Source: an uncultured Acetatifactor sp. (GTDB taxonomy: Bacteria > Bacillota > Clostridia > Lachnospirales > Lachnospiraceae). Taken from it: DNA of 64,000 nt. This document shows positions 34,205-43,552 of this stretch, piece by piece. A program made the translations under genes and the position numbers. Every line of letters starts with the position of its first letter. Position 1 is the first letter of the stretch. The stretch covers positions 1-64,000 of the forward strand of contig CAJTSY010000001.1 in the NCBI GenBank assembly GCA_910578995.1, read 5' to 3'. Below the pieces are notes generated by a model. The model searched no databases, had not been told where the DNA came from, and was given only the letters and a program-made list of their open reading frames with translations.

Positions 34205-36937
34205 TCACTCCCTGCCGGAAGACGGAGCCTCCGGGCTTCCCCCTTTTGGCAGGACGGTTTCCGGAGGAATGTACTCCGAAAAGGAAAATACGGTTTTAAA
34301 CAGATCCCCGTCCAGAAAGATCTCGAAATTCCCCCCCTGAACCTGAACCAGGCTTTTCGCAATATACAGTCCCAGGCCGCTTCCCTCGGTAGTGCGGGAG
34401 GAATCTCCCCGGATAAAACGCTCCGTCAGCTCCTCGGAACGGATGTTCATCTGCTGTCTGGAAATATTTTTCACGGAGACTTCCACCCTGCCGTCCCGCC
34501 TTGCCATGTCTATATAGATCCTGGTGCCCTCCATGGCGTATTTGCAGATATTGTTGAACAGGTTTTCCACCACCCGCCACATCCGGCGGCTGTCCGCATA
34601 AATACAGGCTGGCTGGTCCTCCTTCTCAAACACCACCTGAAGCCTGCACTCCTCCATTTTCTCGGAGAACTCCCCGATTCCCTGGTTGAGCAGTTCGGTC
34701 AGGTTCAGCTGTTCCAGTTCCAGCTCGATATTGCCGGAGGAAATCTTGGAGGCTTCCACCAGGTCATCGGTGAGCTGTTTCAGCCGCTGGGTCTTGTTAT
34801 CCAGGATTTTAATGTATTCCCTGGCAGGCTCCTGGGTTATCGCCAGGCGTTTCAGCAGATCCACGTAATTGATGATGGATGTAAGGGGCGTCTTGATATC
34901 ATGGGATACATTGGTGATGAGATCCGTCTTCAGCTGCTCGTCCTTCATGCTGGTGTCCACAGCTTTCCTGATTCCCTCCCCGATATTGTTCACGGCATCC
35001 GCCAGATCCCTGCTGGAACCGTGCAGCGCGGCTGTATCCAGCTTAAATTCCACCTCTCCGTCCCGGATCCGCCGTATGCCTTCCACGATCTCATTTTGTT
35101 CCGCACTGCGCCTGAAGAGGAGTACGCCAACTATGCTGTCCATGGCTATCATCACAGCGGACAGCAGGAGAAGGTAAAGCCCCTGATCCCTCAGAATATA
35201 CACGGTGACGATTCCGGCCAGGTTGGAAAACAGAAAGGCATTGTAAGGAATCAGCGTGCTCACCGCAGAGTTCTTATGACGGAAAATGAACTTTACACCG
35301 TTTTCAAATCCCCTGCACAGACAGTGGAGAAAACTGTCCCTCCACAGATTTCCGGCCCTGGTGCGCCGTACCAGGCTGTACCAGACCAGCTGGAAACCCA
35401 CGCTGAGATAGAGGCCGTACAGGGCAAAGAGACCGTACTTGTACAATTGTGTAAGCTGGATTCCCAGTATTTCCGAGGCAGTTCCCGCCGCTTCAACGAT
35501 TTCCCGAATGACCCGGTATCCCCGAACCCCGCCATAGAGAAATGCCACCGTCAGCCCCAGGGCCGCCTCTGTCCAGATCCGGTCGAAGCGGTTGAGATAC
35601 CATGTCTGCTCTCCCTTTTCGCTGACAGCCATGCCGGCAGTAAGGGTCAGATAGATTCCGATACCCGCCCAGGCTGTCCCCAGGAAAAGGATGAGCCCCA
35701 GGAACTTGTTCATATTGGGTACAATTCTCTGGTAAACCGCGTTTGCCTCCTGGAAAGCATCCCCCGCAATGCTATAATCGGAATCCACCCCGAGCCAGAT
35801 GTGAGTGGTATCAGGGTCATAACCATATGTGTTAATGTAATGGTCGATTTCCTCTTCGCTTAAGATTGTGTTCCCCATGAAAACAAGGCTGTCCGGATAG
35901 TAGATCAGATACCATCTGTATTCATTGAATGCCTCTGTGACAACATTGTCCTCCACTTCGGCCAGGTCGGAACGGTTTGTAAAGGTAGCCGGGCCTTTCT
36001 CCGTGATGATCCGCACCATGTACTTCACATTGCTGTTCTTCTCGTTATAGGCGTCGTTGCACAGCTGATACCGCTGATAGTTATCCGAAATATCATTTAT
36101 TACTGATGCGGTATTTTCCTGAAGCCGCATATAATCCACCCAGTTGTCGGCACAGCCTGTAAGTTGTTTCTCCCCGTCCGCTGTGGCATACCGGCAGTTC
36201 AGCATGGGGACATACACGATAATGCTTCCGTCATCCTCCCTGGATATATCGATTTTGCTCAGTTGTTTTGCCATAATATGGGAAAAGACGAGATCCTCCA
36301 GCTGGTCCTCCGTGCATTTCTCCAGTCTTTCGGCCACTGCAGCCACTTCTTCCGCTGTCTTACCTATGTCGGAATAGTCTGTTTCCAACGGGTCGCTCCC
36401 CTCCACCGGAATGCTGCCATCCCCCACATGGTGAAAATCGTCAAAGACCAGCTGCCCGTATTCGTCCAGCATAAAATTCTCCGGATAAAGACAGTAACCG
36501 AAATACTGGACAAAATCAGACATGCTCAAAAAACGGTTATTGTATTCCACACCGTATTTTCCCCATTTGATCAGATTATCCAATTCATAAGAAACGGTAA
36601 TCCCGCATCCCTGGTCTGTCCCGAGCTCCCTGGCATAGGCTGTGACGTCGATCTCCTTTGAAGGGTCGAAGACGCCGTCAGTCTCCAGCTGGCGTTTGAT
36701 GGCTGCAAGCCTGATAATGTCCGAAACGGCATTGCGGAACAGATCGTGGTAAATTTCCGATTCCTCAAATTCCACTCCCATGTCAACGGGAAAAATTTTA
36801 TAAATCTGAATGCCGTCTATGGAATTTACCGCCACATGGGAGTTCAGCAGCAGCCCGGCCGCCGCAAGCATGATTCCCATTGCCAGGATATGTTGGAGCA
36901 GGCACAGGCCGGCCCTTTTAAACATTGCTTTTCTCAT
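34205..36937 (-). CDS. Sensor histidine kinase with large extracytoplasmic domain
   Basis: A 910-residue membrane histidine kinase. A first membrane helix lies at about 12-32. A roughly 375-residue external domain follows (about 35-410), then a cluster of four to five membrane helices (about 412-608), a HAMP-like linker, and a HisKA domain with phospho-acceptor His679 in 'NVSHDIKTPLTS'. The HATPase domain has 'ENLFNNICKYA' (N box) and 'GSGLGLYIAKSL' (G box). It is nine bases downstream of its response regulator gene. The large sensor domain matches nothing I recognise; its signal is unknown. Confidence 0.92.
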   Translation of the reverse strand: MRKAMFKRAGLCLLQHILAMGIMLAAAGLLLNSHVAVNSIDGIQIYKIFPVDMGVEFEESEIYHDLFRNAVSDIIRLAAIKRQLETDGVFDPSKEIDVTAYARELGTDQGCGITVSYELDNLIKWGKYGVEYNNRFLSMSDFVQYFGYCLYPENFMLDEYGQLVFDDFHHVGDGSIPVEGSDPLETDYSDIGKTAEEVAAVAERLEKCTEDQLEDLVFSHIMAKQLSKIDISREDDGSIIVYVPMLNCRYATADGEKQLTGCADNWVDYMRLQENTASVINDISDNYQRYQLCNDAYNEKNSNVKYMVRIITEKGPATFTNRSDLAEVEDNVVTEAFNEYRWYLIYYPDSLVFMGNTILSEEEIDHYINTYGYDPDTTHIWLGVDSDYSIAGDAFQEANAVYQRIVPNMNKFLGLILFLGTAWAGIGIYLTLTAGMAVSEKGEQTWYLNRFDRIWTEAALGLTVAFLYGGVRGYRVIREIVEAAGTASEILGIQLTQLYKYGLFALYGLYLSVGFQLVWYSLVRRTRAGNLWRDSFLHCLCRGFENGVKFIFRHKNSAVSTLIPYNAFLFSNLAGIVTVYILRDQGLYLLLLSAVMIAMDSIVGVLLFRRSAEQNEIVEGIRRIRDGEVEFKLDTAALHGSSRDLADAVNNIGEGIRKAVDTSMKDEQLKTDLITNVSHDIKTPLTSIINYVDLLKRLAITQEPAREYIKILDNKTQRLKQLTDDLVEASKISSGNIELELEQLNLTELLNQGIGEFSEKMEECRLQVVFEKEDQPACIYADSRRMWRVVENLFNNICKYAMEGTRIYIDMARRDGRVEVSVKNISRQQMNIRSEELTERFIRGDSSRTTEGSGLGLYIAKSLVQVQGGNFEIFLDGDLFKTVFSFSEYIPPETVLPKGGSPEAPSSGRE

Positions 36938-36946
36938 ACCCCTGCC

Positions 36947-37639
36947 CTACTGTCTGTCAATCTTGTAGCCCACGCCCCAGACCACCTTCAGGTACCTGGG
37001 TTCCCTGGGGTTGATCTCTATTTTTTCCCGGATATGGCGGATATGAACTGCAACCGTATTGTCCGCACCGATGGCATCCTCGTTCCAGATGCTCTCGTAA
37101 ATCTGGTCGATGGAAAAAACCCTGCCCTGGTTTTTGACCAGAAGCAGAAGAATGTTGTATTCTATGGGGGTCATTTTCACAGGCTCCCCGTCCACGGTAA
37201 CCTGCTTGGTTTCGTCGTTTATCACCAGTCCGCCCACCTGGAACAGGGACTTGCTCTCCGGGTTCAGGCTGCCAAGGGAAGTATAGCGCCGGAGGTTGGA
37301 CTTCACCCTTGCCGCCAGCTCCAAAGGATTGAAGGGTTTTGTGATGTAGTCGTCAGCACCCATGTTCAGCCCCAGGATTTTATCCGTATCCTCTGATTTT
37401 GCGGACAGCATAATGATGGGAATACTGCTGTATTCCCGTATTTTAAGGGTGGCACGGATACCGTCCAGCTTCGGCATCATAATGTCAATGACCAACAGGT
37501 GGATTTCCTCTTTCTTCATAATCTCAATGGCCTGTTCGCCGTCATATGCCTTAAAAATCCGGTAACCGTCCTGATTCAGGTAGATTTCAATTGCCTCTAC
37601 GATCTCCTTATCGTCATCACATACAAGTATATTCGCCAT
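36947..37639 (-). CDS. OmpR/PhoB-type response regulator
   Basis: Receiver domain with the acidic pair D8-D9, phospho-acceptor Asp52 in 'LVIDIMMPKLDG' and the conserved Lys in 'DDYITKPFNPLEL'. A winged-helix DNA-binding domain follows ('MTPIEYNILLLLVKNQGRVF', 'VAVHIRHIREKI'). It has about 230 residues. The ATG at 37639 is preferred over a GTG at 37648 because GGAG lies 8 bases ahead. It is the first gene of a two-gene unit with the histidine kinase and resembles VanR/VncR-type regulators common in Lachnospiraceae. Confidence 0.95.
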   Translation of the reverse strand: MANILVCDDDKEIVEAIEIYLNQDGYRIFKAYDGEQAIEIMKKEEIHLLVIDIMMPKLDGIRATLKIREYSSIPIIMLSAKSEDTDKILGLNMGADDYITKPFNPLELAARVKSNLRRYTSLGSLNPESKSLFQVGGLVINDETKQVTVDGEPVKMTPIEYNILLLLVKNQGRVFSIDQIYESIWNEDAIGADNTVAVHIRHIREKIEINPREPRYLKVVWGVGYKIDRQ

Positions 37640-37748
37640 CTTGTCCACTCCATTTCTTCCAGGTATTTCCTGCTTTTTTCCATAAATATCCTGTATCTAT
37701 GAAAACACAGTTTTTTTAAGGCAGGAGATAAAAATCCTGAAATTTTTC

Positions 37749-38636
37749 TTAATTTTCCCGGGGGTACGGCTCCAGCATCAGGAATGCTCCCAGATTTCCC
37801 CGTCTGCCGCCGCTGGCCCTGTGGGAAAAAAGGTAGCGGCTGTTGTGGCAGGTACAGATATCCGTGACGGCTATATGGTCTTCGGGAATCCCGGCCTGTT
37901 TCAGAATCATTTTATTTGCAATCCATAAATCCAGCTGGTATTTGCCCGGGGCTTTTCCCGGAACCGCCACATCCTTCCCCAGCATATCCAGAAAAGGTAC
38001 AGCCACATCCTCGCTGACTTCATAGCAGTCCCTGCAGATGGAAGGAGCGATGGCCGCATACATTTCCTCCGGCCTGCTGCCGTAAGCCTCGCCCATTGCG
38101 CGTACCATGCGCTCCCCCATCCTGCCCAGGGTGCCGCGCCAGCCTGAATGGGCCAGTCCCACGGCCCGGTGCACCGGATCCACAAAGTAAAGGGGGACAC
38201 AGTCCGCATAATAGGTAACAAGGACAATGCCGGGCTCGTCGGTGACCATCCCGTCCACATTTTCATAATCCCTGGGGCGGGTGATCCCCTTTCCCCTGTC
38301 TTCCCGGGTGATTCTGCGTATATTGACGGTATGGGTCTGATGGGATACCGTCATATCCTCCAGACTGCATCCCAGGACGGCGGCGATCCTTTTATAATTG
38401 GCCAGGACATCCTCCTCCCTGTCCCCCCTGGTAAAGCCCAGGTTCATGGAGGCAAATTCCCCCCTGCTGGTTCCGCCCAACCGGGTGCTGAACAAGTGCC
38501 TTACCATACCGGTACTGTCCAGCAGGGGAAAGGTCAGATATTCCAGACCGGTGCCGTCTTCGTTTTCCACCCTGTGCTGACAGAGTACACTCCTGTCCTG
38601 TCCGTTCCGTATAATAGGAAACATACCGCAAACCAT
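37749..38636 (-). CDS. pgeF: Peptidoglycan editing factor PgeF / YfiH family
   Basis: Family earlier called polyphenol oxidase or multicopper laccase. E. coli YfiH removes wrongly incorporated L-Ser from peptidoglycan precursors; a purine nucleoside phosphorylase activity is known for relatives. Seen: 'NLGFTRGDREEDVLANYKRI', the metal-site motifs 'SHQTHTVNI', 'YADCVPLYF' (Cys) and 'GLAHSGWRGT' (His), and the C-terminal 'TCHNSRYLFSHRAS'. It has 295 residues with an AGGA ribosome binding site; a second ATG four codons in is possible. It lies just downstream of the yraN cluster. Confidence 0.92.
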   Translation of the reverse strand: MVCGMFPIIRNGQDRSVLCQHRVENEDGTGLEYLTFPLLDSTGMVRHLFSTRLGGTSRGEFASMNLGFTRGDREEDVLANYKRIAAVLGCSLEDMTVSHQTHTVNIRRITREDRGKGITRPRDYENVDGMVTDEPGIVLVTYYADCVPLYFVDPVHRAVGLAHSGWRGTLGRMGERMVRAMGEAYGSRPEEMYAAIAPSICRDCYEVSEDVAVPFLDMLGKDVAVPGKAPGKYQLDLWIANKMILKQAGIPEDHIAVTDICTCHNSRYLFSHRASGGRRGNLGAFLMLEPYPREN

Positions 38637-38687
38637 CCCTTTCCTGATCTGAAAATGACCTGAAACTAAACCGATAATCTCTCCCGC

Positions 38688-39053
38688 TCAGAAATACTTT
38701 CCGGAAATATGTGGAAATGCATTCCTGATCCACCTGATTTCCCCGCCCTGGATCCCCACCACGTCATAGCGGACAGCCCTGTCCTCCCCCACTCCGTGAA
38801 GGTATCTGTAATAATCCGCGGCCCGGCAGATTCTGAGCTGCTTGCGGCGGTCCACCGCCTCCAGGGCATACCCTGTCCGGGAGGAACTCCTGTATTTCAC
38901 CTCCACAAACACAAGGTAACCCTCATGTTCGCCTATAAGGTCGATCTCGCCCTGTCTGCTGCGGAAATTGGCCGCCAGGATTTTCATTCCCTCCGCCGTA
39001 AGGTAATCCGCCGCCTGCTTCTCATGGGCAGCGCCCGTCCTTCTCCTGTTCAA
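38688..39053 (-). CDS. YraN family (UPF0102) putative endonuclease
   Basis: Small PD-(D/E)XK-type protein. Seen: 'GAAHEKQAADYLTAEGMKIL', the nuclease core 'GEIDLIGEHEGYLVFVEVKY' with D...E-x-K, and 'KQLRICRAADYYRY'. The longer open frame overlaps the upstream gene. A TTG at 39053 right after that gene's stop, with AGAGGTAGGCGG ahead, gives 121 residues, the usual family length, and is chosen. It is downstream of the FlhB-like gene, matching the rbgA-rnhB-ylqG-ylqH-yraN order of Firmicutes. Confidence 0.9.
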   Translation of the reverse strand: MNRRRTGAAHEKQAADYLTAEGMKILAANFRSRQGEIDLIGEHEGYLVFVEVKYRSSSRTGYALEAVDRRKQLRICRAADYYRYLHGVGEDRAVRYDVVGIQGGEIRWIRNAFPHISGKYF

Positions 39054-39060
39054 ATGCCGC

Positions 39061-39354
39061 CTACCTCTTGATCTTGCTTCGTATCTTGTCCATGGAATCC
39101 ACAAAAACCAGGATTTCCGCCACCACTTCATATAATTCCGGCGGAATCATGTCGCCGATGTCCAGCCTGGACAGCGTATCCGCCAACTTGTCATCCCTGT
39201 GAACCGGCACGTCGCTCTCCCTGGCCTTTTCGATGATTTTCTCCGCCAGGATTCCCTTGCCGGTGGCAATGACTTTCGGGGCCTCATCGGAAGGGTCATA
39301 CTCCAGCGCAATAGCCTGTTTTACTTTTTCCCGTTTTTCTTTTTTCTCATACAT
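39061..39354 (-). CDS. FlhB-like cytoplasmic domain protein (YlqH)
   Basis: A short stand-alone homologue of the C-terminal domain of FlhB/EscU export switch proteins. Seen: 'AIALEYDPSDEAPKVIATGK', which aligns with the FlhB autocleavage region but lacks the NPTH site, then 'AEKIIEKARESDVPVHRDD' and 'IPPELYEVVAEILVFV'. It is 97 residues from the ATG at 39354 (GGAGG 9 bases ahead). It is transcribed between the fliK-like gene and yraN. No other flagellar gene is present. Function unknown. Confidence 0.88.
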   Translation of the reverse strand: MYEKKEKREKVKQAIALEYDPSDEAPKVIATGKGILAEKIIEKARESDVPVHRDDKLADTLSRLDIGDMIPPELYEVVAEILVFVDSMDKIRSKIKR

Positions 39355-39389
39355 AGGAGTACACCTCCGCAACTTCTGGAATCACGCTG

Positions 39390-41276
39390 TCAGGTGCGCA
39401 CGTCAAAGGAGTAATGGGACAGCAGCATGCCGCTCTCCTGTCCCAGGACAGGCTGCAGACCGCCCTCCGTGGCCTGTCCCCCGCTTTCCTCCCTACGCAC
39501 CATGGAAAAACTGCATTCATATCCCCTTTTCTGGAGACGGCTTGTCAGTACATCCATATGGGCCGCCATGAATTCGATCATGGCGTCGTCCCGGAGATAA
39601 AATTTAGTGCTCACCCTGCTGCTCTTCAGGGCTACATACACATCCACCGGCCCCAGATGTTCCATATCCAGGTGGAGAAGGGCGCTTACGCTGCCGTCCT
39701 GGCTGACGGCCCTCTTCCTGTTGGCATAGACATAAAGATCCCCGTGGGTATCCCCCTGCTGCATGCGCAGCGGAAGCTGCACATAAGTGTACAGCTGGTT
39801 AACCTGCTGCAGAAAATCGATGTTCTGTGTCATGGAGGCTACGGCACGGTGGGCGGCGCCTCCGGTCTGCCCGGCGTTTTCCAGGGCCTGCCCAAGGGCT
39901 CTCAGCTGGCGGTCCAGCCTGTTGTACATTTCCTCCACCTTTCCCGGGGAGCCCACTTCTTCCGGCCGCAGCATCCAGCTGTTTTTCAACTGGGCAGATA
40001 AAAAAGTACGGAATTTCGTTCCGGAAAACATTTTTTCCAGATTTTTCATGGATTCCGGGTTGAACTTTGCCCCCTCCGCAAGAGTACCCAGAACGGAAAT
40101 GAAAGCCGGGGCATCCGCTTCCCCTCGGACAAATTGGAGAATTTGGGCCCGCAGGGCGGAAGTTTCCCCTTCGGGCAGTCCCACACCGGCAAGCAGTTCA
40201 AGGGCGTCCCCGCCCACAGCGGCCCGGAGGGCTTCCGGAATGGATGAGCTGGCAGCGTTTTCACCGAAAAAAGTTTCCACAATCCCCGAGCCGGCGCTTT
40301 CCGCCCTTCCAGGTTCGGTTCCTGTCGGAATCTCCGGAAGTTTTCCTTCCCCGGGGGATGTTCTTCCCGGAAGGAATCCTGTCTCCATGTCCCGGAAAAC
40401 CGCCCGGAGAATTTCCGAATCCGAAGCTGGCATATCAGCCTCCGGCTGTCCCGGCATCCGGTTCTCCCCCAACCTTTCCCCCTGCACGGCCCCCGGTTCC
40501 CCTGTCGTTTCCCCCGGCTGCCCCGCATCCCCGAAAGGAATGTCGGAAAGGATTTCCCCTTCCGCTGCGGAAACACTCCCCGGGACAGACGCCTCCTCGC
40601 CAGCCAGCCGCAGCACCTCCTGGAACAGCCTCACGGCCCCCGGTATATCTCCCTCTGCCGCCATGGCATCATAAGTTTCCGGCAGGGCTTCCAGGACGGC
40701 ATTCATCCCTTCCGTCAGCTGATGGTTCAGGTTCCTGTAGGAAACCATCTGATCCAGGCTGGCCTGATTCACCGGAATCTGGAGCCTGTGAAGACTGATG
40801 ATATCGGATATTTCCCCCTGGGGGAAGGCATTTATCTCCCTGAATATCTGCTGAAGGCTGCTCCTGTTCACGGACATGCCCGCCGCCATGAGCTGCTCTG
40901 TCATTTCCACGGAGACACTGTTCACCGGCAGTCCTGCCATGTCCAGCGCCTTCAGTACATTTACGTCCGCAGAGACATTGGTAAACAGCGGACTCAGGGT
41001 CAGGGTGCTTCCGTTGTTTTTGACCTCAAAGGTCATGTTTTTGCCCACTTCAATGTTCATATTGCGGTCAACCCTGGCAGTGAGCAGAATTTCGTCGGAA
41101 ACCCTGATCTGTACCTCGCTGCCGTTTCTGGAGACAATCTCGCCGCTGATAGTCTGCCCCGGAACCAGGGAACGGATCTGCCTGGCTGCCTGCTCCGCCT
41201 GTGCAGGAGTGGGCTGTGCAGGCTGTGCCGTATGGTCTGGGCGGACTTCCCCGGAAAACAGCTGTGACAGTTTCAT
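39390..41276 (-). CDS. FliK-like protein (YlqG type)
   Basis: A 628-residue protein related to the flagellar hook-length control protein FliK. It has an N-terminal OB-like region ('LVPGQTISGEIVSRNGSEVQ', residues 37-115). A long low-complexity middle (about 225-345) is rich in Pro, Gly, Glu and Ser. A FliK C-terminal domain (about 500-590) shows 'YTYVQLPLRMQQGDTHGDLY' and 'LLHLDMEHLGPVDVYVALK'. It precedes the FlhB-like gene and follows rnhB, as ylqG does in Bacillus. A non-flagellar role is likely given the setting. Confidence 0.85.
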   Translation of the reverse strand: MKLSQLFSGEVRPDHTAQPAQPTPAQAEQAARQIRSLVPGQTISGEIVSRNGSEVQIRVSDEILLTARVDRNMNIEVGKNMTFEVKNNGSTLTLSPLFTNVSADVNVLKALDMAGLPVNSVSVEMTEQLMAAGMSVNRSSLQQIFREINAFPQGEISDIISLHRLQIPVNQASLDQMVSYRNLNHQLTEGMNAVLEALPETYDAMAAEGDIPGAVRLFQEVLRLAGEEASVPGSVSAAEGEILSDIPFGDAGQPGETTGEPGAVQGERLGENRMPGQPEADMPASDSEILRAVFRDMETGFLPGRTSPGEGKLPEIPTGTEPGRAESAGSGIVETFFGENAASSSIPEALRAAVGGDALELLAGVGLPEGETSALRAQILQFVRGEADAPAFISVLGTLAEGAKFNPESMKNLEKMFSGTKFRTFLSAQLKNSWMLRPEEVGSPGKVEEMYNRLDRQLRALGQALENAGQTGGAAHRAVASMTQNIDFLQQVNQLYTYVQLPLRMQQGDTHGDLYVYANRKRAVSQDGSVSALLHLDMEHLGPVDVYVALKSSRVSTKFYLRDDAMIEFMAAHMDVLTSRLQKRGYECSFSMVRREESGGQATEGGLQPVLGQESGMLLSHYSFDVRT

Positions 41277-41326
41277 TCTATGAACTCCTTTCTGCCCTCG
41301 GACTGCCGTCCAGGATCACGGCGGCC

Positions 41327-42088
41327 CTAAGACATGACGATATTTTTGAGAAAGCTCTTTCTGTGTATGGGGGTGGGACCGTACCTGCGCAGGGCCTCCA
41401 TGTGTCCCTGGCTGCCATAGCCCTTATTTCCGGAAAAGCCGTATTCCGGATAAATCTCATCGTACTTTTGCATCATTCTGTCCCTGGTCACCTTGGCCAG
41501 GATGCTGGCCGCCCCGATGGAGATGCTTTTGGCATCCCCCTTTATAATGGGTACCTGGGGGATGGATATTCCGGGAATGGTCACTGCGTCGTTCAGCAGG
41601 ATATCCGGCTCCGGATGCAGGTTTCCAACAGCTTCCCGCATGGCCTCATAGGTTGCCTGGAGAATATTGATCCGGTCAATCCGTTCCGGGGAAGCGTATC
41701 CCACTGCCCAGCACAGGGCTTCCCTGGTGATCACATCATAAAGCTCCTCTCTCTTTTTTTCGGAGAGTTGCTTGGAATCATTTATATACAAAATGCGGCT
41801 GTCCTTTGGAAGAATCACGGCGCCGGCCACCACCGGGCCCGCAAGAGGCCCCCTTCCCGCCTCATCCACCCCGCAGATAAAGTTATAGCCTGCGTATTCC
41901 TTTTCATAGGCACGCAGATTCTCGATCCTGTCATATTCCTTCTCCAGGGCTTCCAACCGCCTTGATGCCGCCTGTACGAGCTTCTGTACCCCTGCCCGCC
42001 CGTCCTGTGCATAAGCAGTTATAAATTCAGGCAGCTCCTCCGTCGTTGCTGCCTGAAAAACCGCCTTTATCTCCATGGTACTTTTCAT
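41327..42088 (-). CDS. rnhB: Ribonuclease HII
   Basis: Cleaves RNA in RNA-DNA hybrids and at single ribonucleotides. The catalytic core begins 'CGVDEAGRGPLAGPVVAGAV' with the DEAGRG motif, followed by 'YINDSKQLSEKKREELYDVI' and 'HRKSFLKNIV' at the end. The ATG at 42088 with GGAG 8 bases ahead gives 253 residues. An N-terminal roughly 70-residue helical extension precedes the core, as is usual for Firmicutes RnhB. It is 27 bases downstream of lepB. Confidence 0.96.
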   Translation of the reverse strand: MKSTMEIKAVFQAATTEELPEFITAYAQDGRAGVQKLVQAASRRLEALEKEYDRIENLRAYEKEYAGYNFICGVDEAGRGPLAGPVVAGAVILPKDSRILYINDSKQLSEKKREELYDVITREALCWAVGYASPERIDRINILQATYEAMREAVGNLHPEPDILLNDAVTIPGISIPQVPIIKGDAKSISIGAASILAKVTRDRMMQKYDEIYPEYGFSGNKGYGSQGHMEALRRYGPTPIHRKSFLKNIVMS

Positions 42089-42114
42089 GTCCCGTCTCCT
42101 TGTTTCAAGGCCTG

Positions 42115-42660
42115 TTACTGGTGTTTCAGAACACCGATCTTGTTCAGCGGCCATATGCGCACCCAGGCCCGGCCGATAATATCCTTCCGTTTGATGTTTC
42201 CCACAATTTCAGTGCGGCTGTCCATACTGCTGTTGCGGTTGTCACCCATGACAAAATACTCGTCTTCCCCCAGCGTAATGGGATTTATGGCGATCCCCAC
42301 TGTGTCGGGGCGGATGATCTCCCTTCCGTAATTTTCCGGAAGCACTTCCCCGTTTATGTAGATGACGCCCTTCTCGTCGATCTGTACGGTCTCTCCGGGC
42401 AGGCCAATGATCCGCTTAATGTAATAAGTATTTTCCTTGTATTTAAAGGGAAAGACAATAATGTCGTATCTCTGGGGATCCCTGAAGCGGTATGATATCT
42501 TGTCAACGATCAGATTGTCCTCGTCGGACAGCATGGGTTCCATGGAGGAGCCGTCCACCTCCGTCCTCTGGCCTACGAATGTAATTACCAGCCATGTCAG
42601 GCAAAGAACGCCCAGCAGGTATGCCAGAGTGCTAATCATCTCTTTCATTACCTTATTCAT
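42115..42660 (-). CDS. lepB: Signal peptidase I
   Basis: Cleaves signal peptides from secreted proteins. The 181-residue single-anchor form has catalytic Ser in 'VDGSSMEPML' near residue 38 and catalytic Lys in 'YIKRIIGLPGETV' near residue 80. The C-terminal box is 'YFVMGDNRNSSMDSR'. The ATG overlaps the rbgA stop by 4 bases (ATGA), so it is coupled. A second, different signal peptidase lies on the other side of rbgA. Confidence 0.95.
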   Translation of the reverse strand: MNKVMKEMISTLAYLLGVLCLTWLVITFVGQRTEVDGSSMEPMLSDEDNLIVDKISYRFRDPQRYDIIVFPFKYKENTYYIKRIIGLPGETVQIDEKGVIYINGEVLPENYGREIIRPDTVGIAINPITLGEDEYFVMGDNRNSSMDSRTEIVGNIKRKDIIGRAWVRIWPLNKIGVLKHQ

Positions 42661-43550
42661 TGCTTATCCTCCTGACTATTGTAGTTAACCTGTCCCCGGA
42701 ATCCGGCAGACGGCGGTGTTTCCAGGGTGATCCTGCCCAGACGGCCGTTCCTGAAATCGTCCACCAGGATGGAAGCTGCTTTTTTCAGATCCGGAACCTG
42801 GCCTTTCAAAAAACATTTCCTGCTTTCTGCTATGTCTTCCAACATGGCGGCATTTTCCTCCGTCCAGGTAATGCCGTACCGCTCAGTCACCGCATCCGGA
42901 TAACGGCTCCTGAGACTGTCCAGCAGATCCAGGGCCAGTTCCTCCACCTGAAGGATGTCATCATTTATGGAACCGATGAAGGCCAGATGCATACCCACCT
43001 GCCTGTCCTCAAACCTGGGCCACAGAATACCCGGCGTATCCAGCAGCTCCAGCTTATTATTCAGACGGATCCACTGTTTTCCCTTCGTGACGCCCGGTTT
43101 ATTGCCCGTCCTGGTACAGGCTCTTCCCGCAAAGGAGTTAATGAAAGTGGATTTTCCCACGTTGGGAATCCCCACAACCATAGCCCTGACAGGACGGTTC
43201 TGGATTCCCCTTTTCCGGTCCCGCTCAATCTTTTCGGCACAGGCCTTCTGCACCAGGGCATTTATTGACTTGACACCCGCGCCGGTTTTAGAGTTTACCT
43301 CCAGGATATGGATGCCTGCCTCCTCTAACCAGGCGGTCCACTGTCTGTTGTACAGGGGGTCTGCCAGATCGGATTTATTCAGAAGCACGATCCGTGATTT
43401 ACCTTTTCCCAGTTCGTCAATGTCGGGATTCCGGCTGGAAACCGGAATCCTGGCATCCGCAAGCTCCAGGATCAGATCGACGAGTTTTACGTTTTCCTGC
43501 ATCATGCGCCTGGCCTTTGTCATGTGGCCGGGATACCATTGATAATTCAT
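42657..43550 (-). CDS. rbgA: Ribosome biogenesis GTPase RbgA (YlqF)
   Basis: Circularly permuted GTPase for late 50S assembly. The order of motifs is permuted as expected: NKSD (G4) near residue 57, then 'GIPNVGKSTFINS' (G1) near 127, then 'DTPGILWPRFED' (G3) near 175. The N-terminus 'YQWYPGHMTKARRMMQENVK' is diagnostic. It is 297 residues long. It lies between two signal peptidase genes, 3 bases after the upstream one, and is near rplS as in Bacillus. Confidence 0.97.
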   Translation of the reverse strand: MNYQWYPGHMTKARRMMQENVKLVDLILELADARIPVSSRNPDIDELGKGKSRIVLLNKSDLADPLYNRQWTAWLEEAGIHILEVNSKTGAGVKSINALVQKACAEKIERDRKRGIQNRPVRAMVVGIPNVGKSTFINSFAGRACTRTGNKPGVTKGKQWIRLNNKLELLDTPGILWPRFEDRQVGMHLAFIGSINDDILQVEELALDLLDSLRSRYPDAVTERYGITWTEENAAMLEDIAESRKCFLKGQVPDLKKAASILVDDFRNGRLGRITLETPPSAGFRGQVNYNSQEDKQ

Positions 43551-43552
43551 CT

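Noticed and set aside
34201..34270. Plus-strand terminator after the PRPP synthetase-like gene
   Set aside because: A GGAAG/CTTCC hairpin followed by CCCTTTT exists but lies within the end of the histidine kinase coding region and is weak, so it is not listed.
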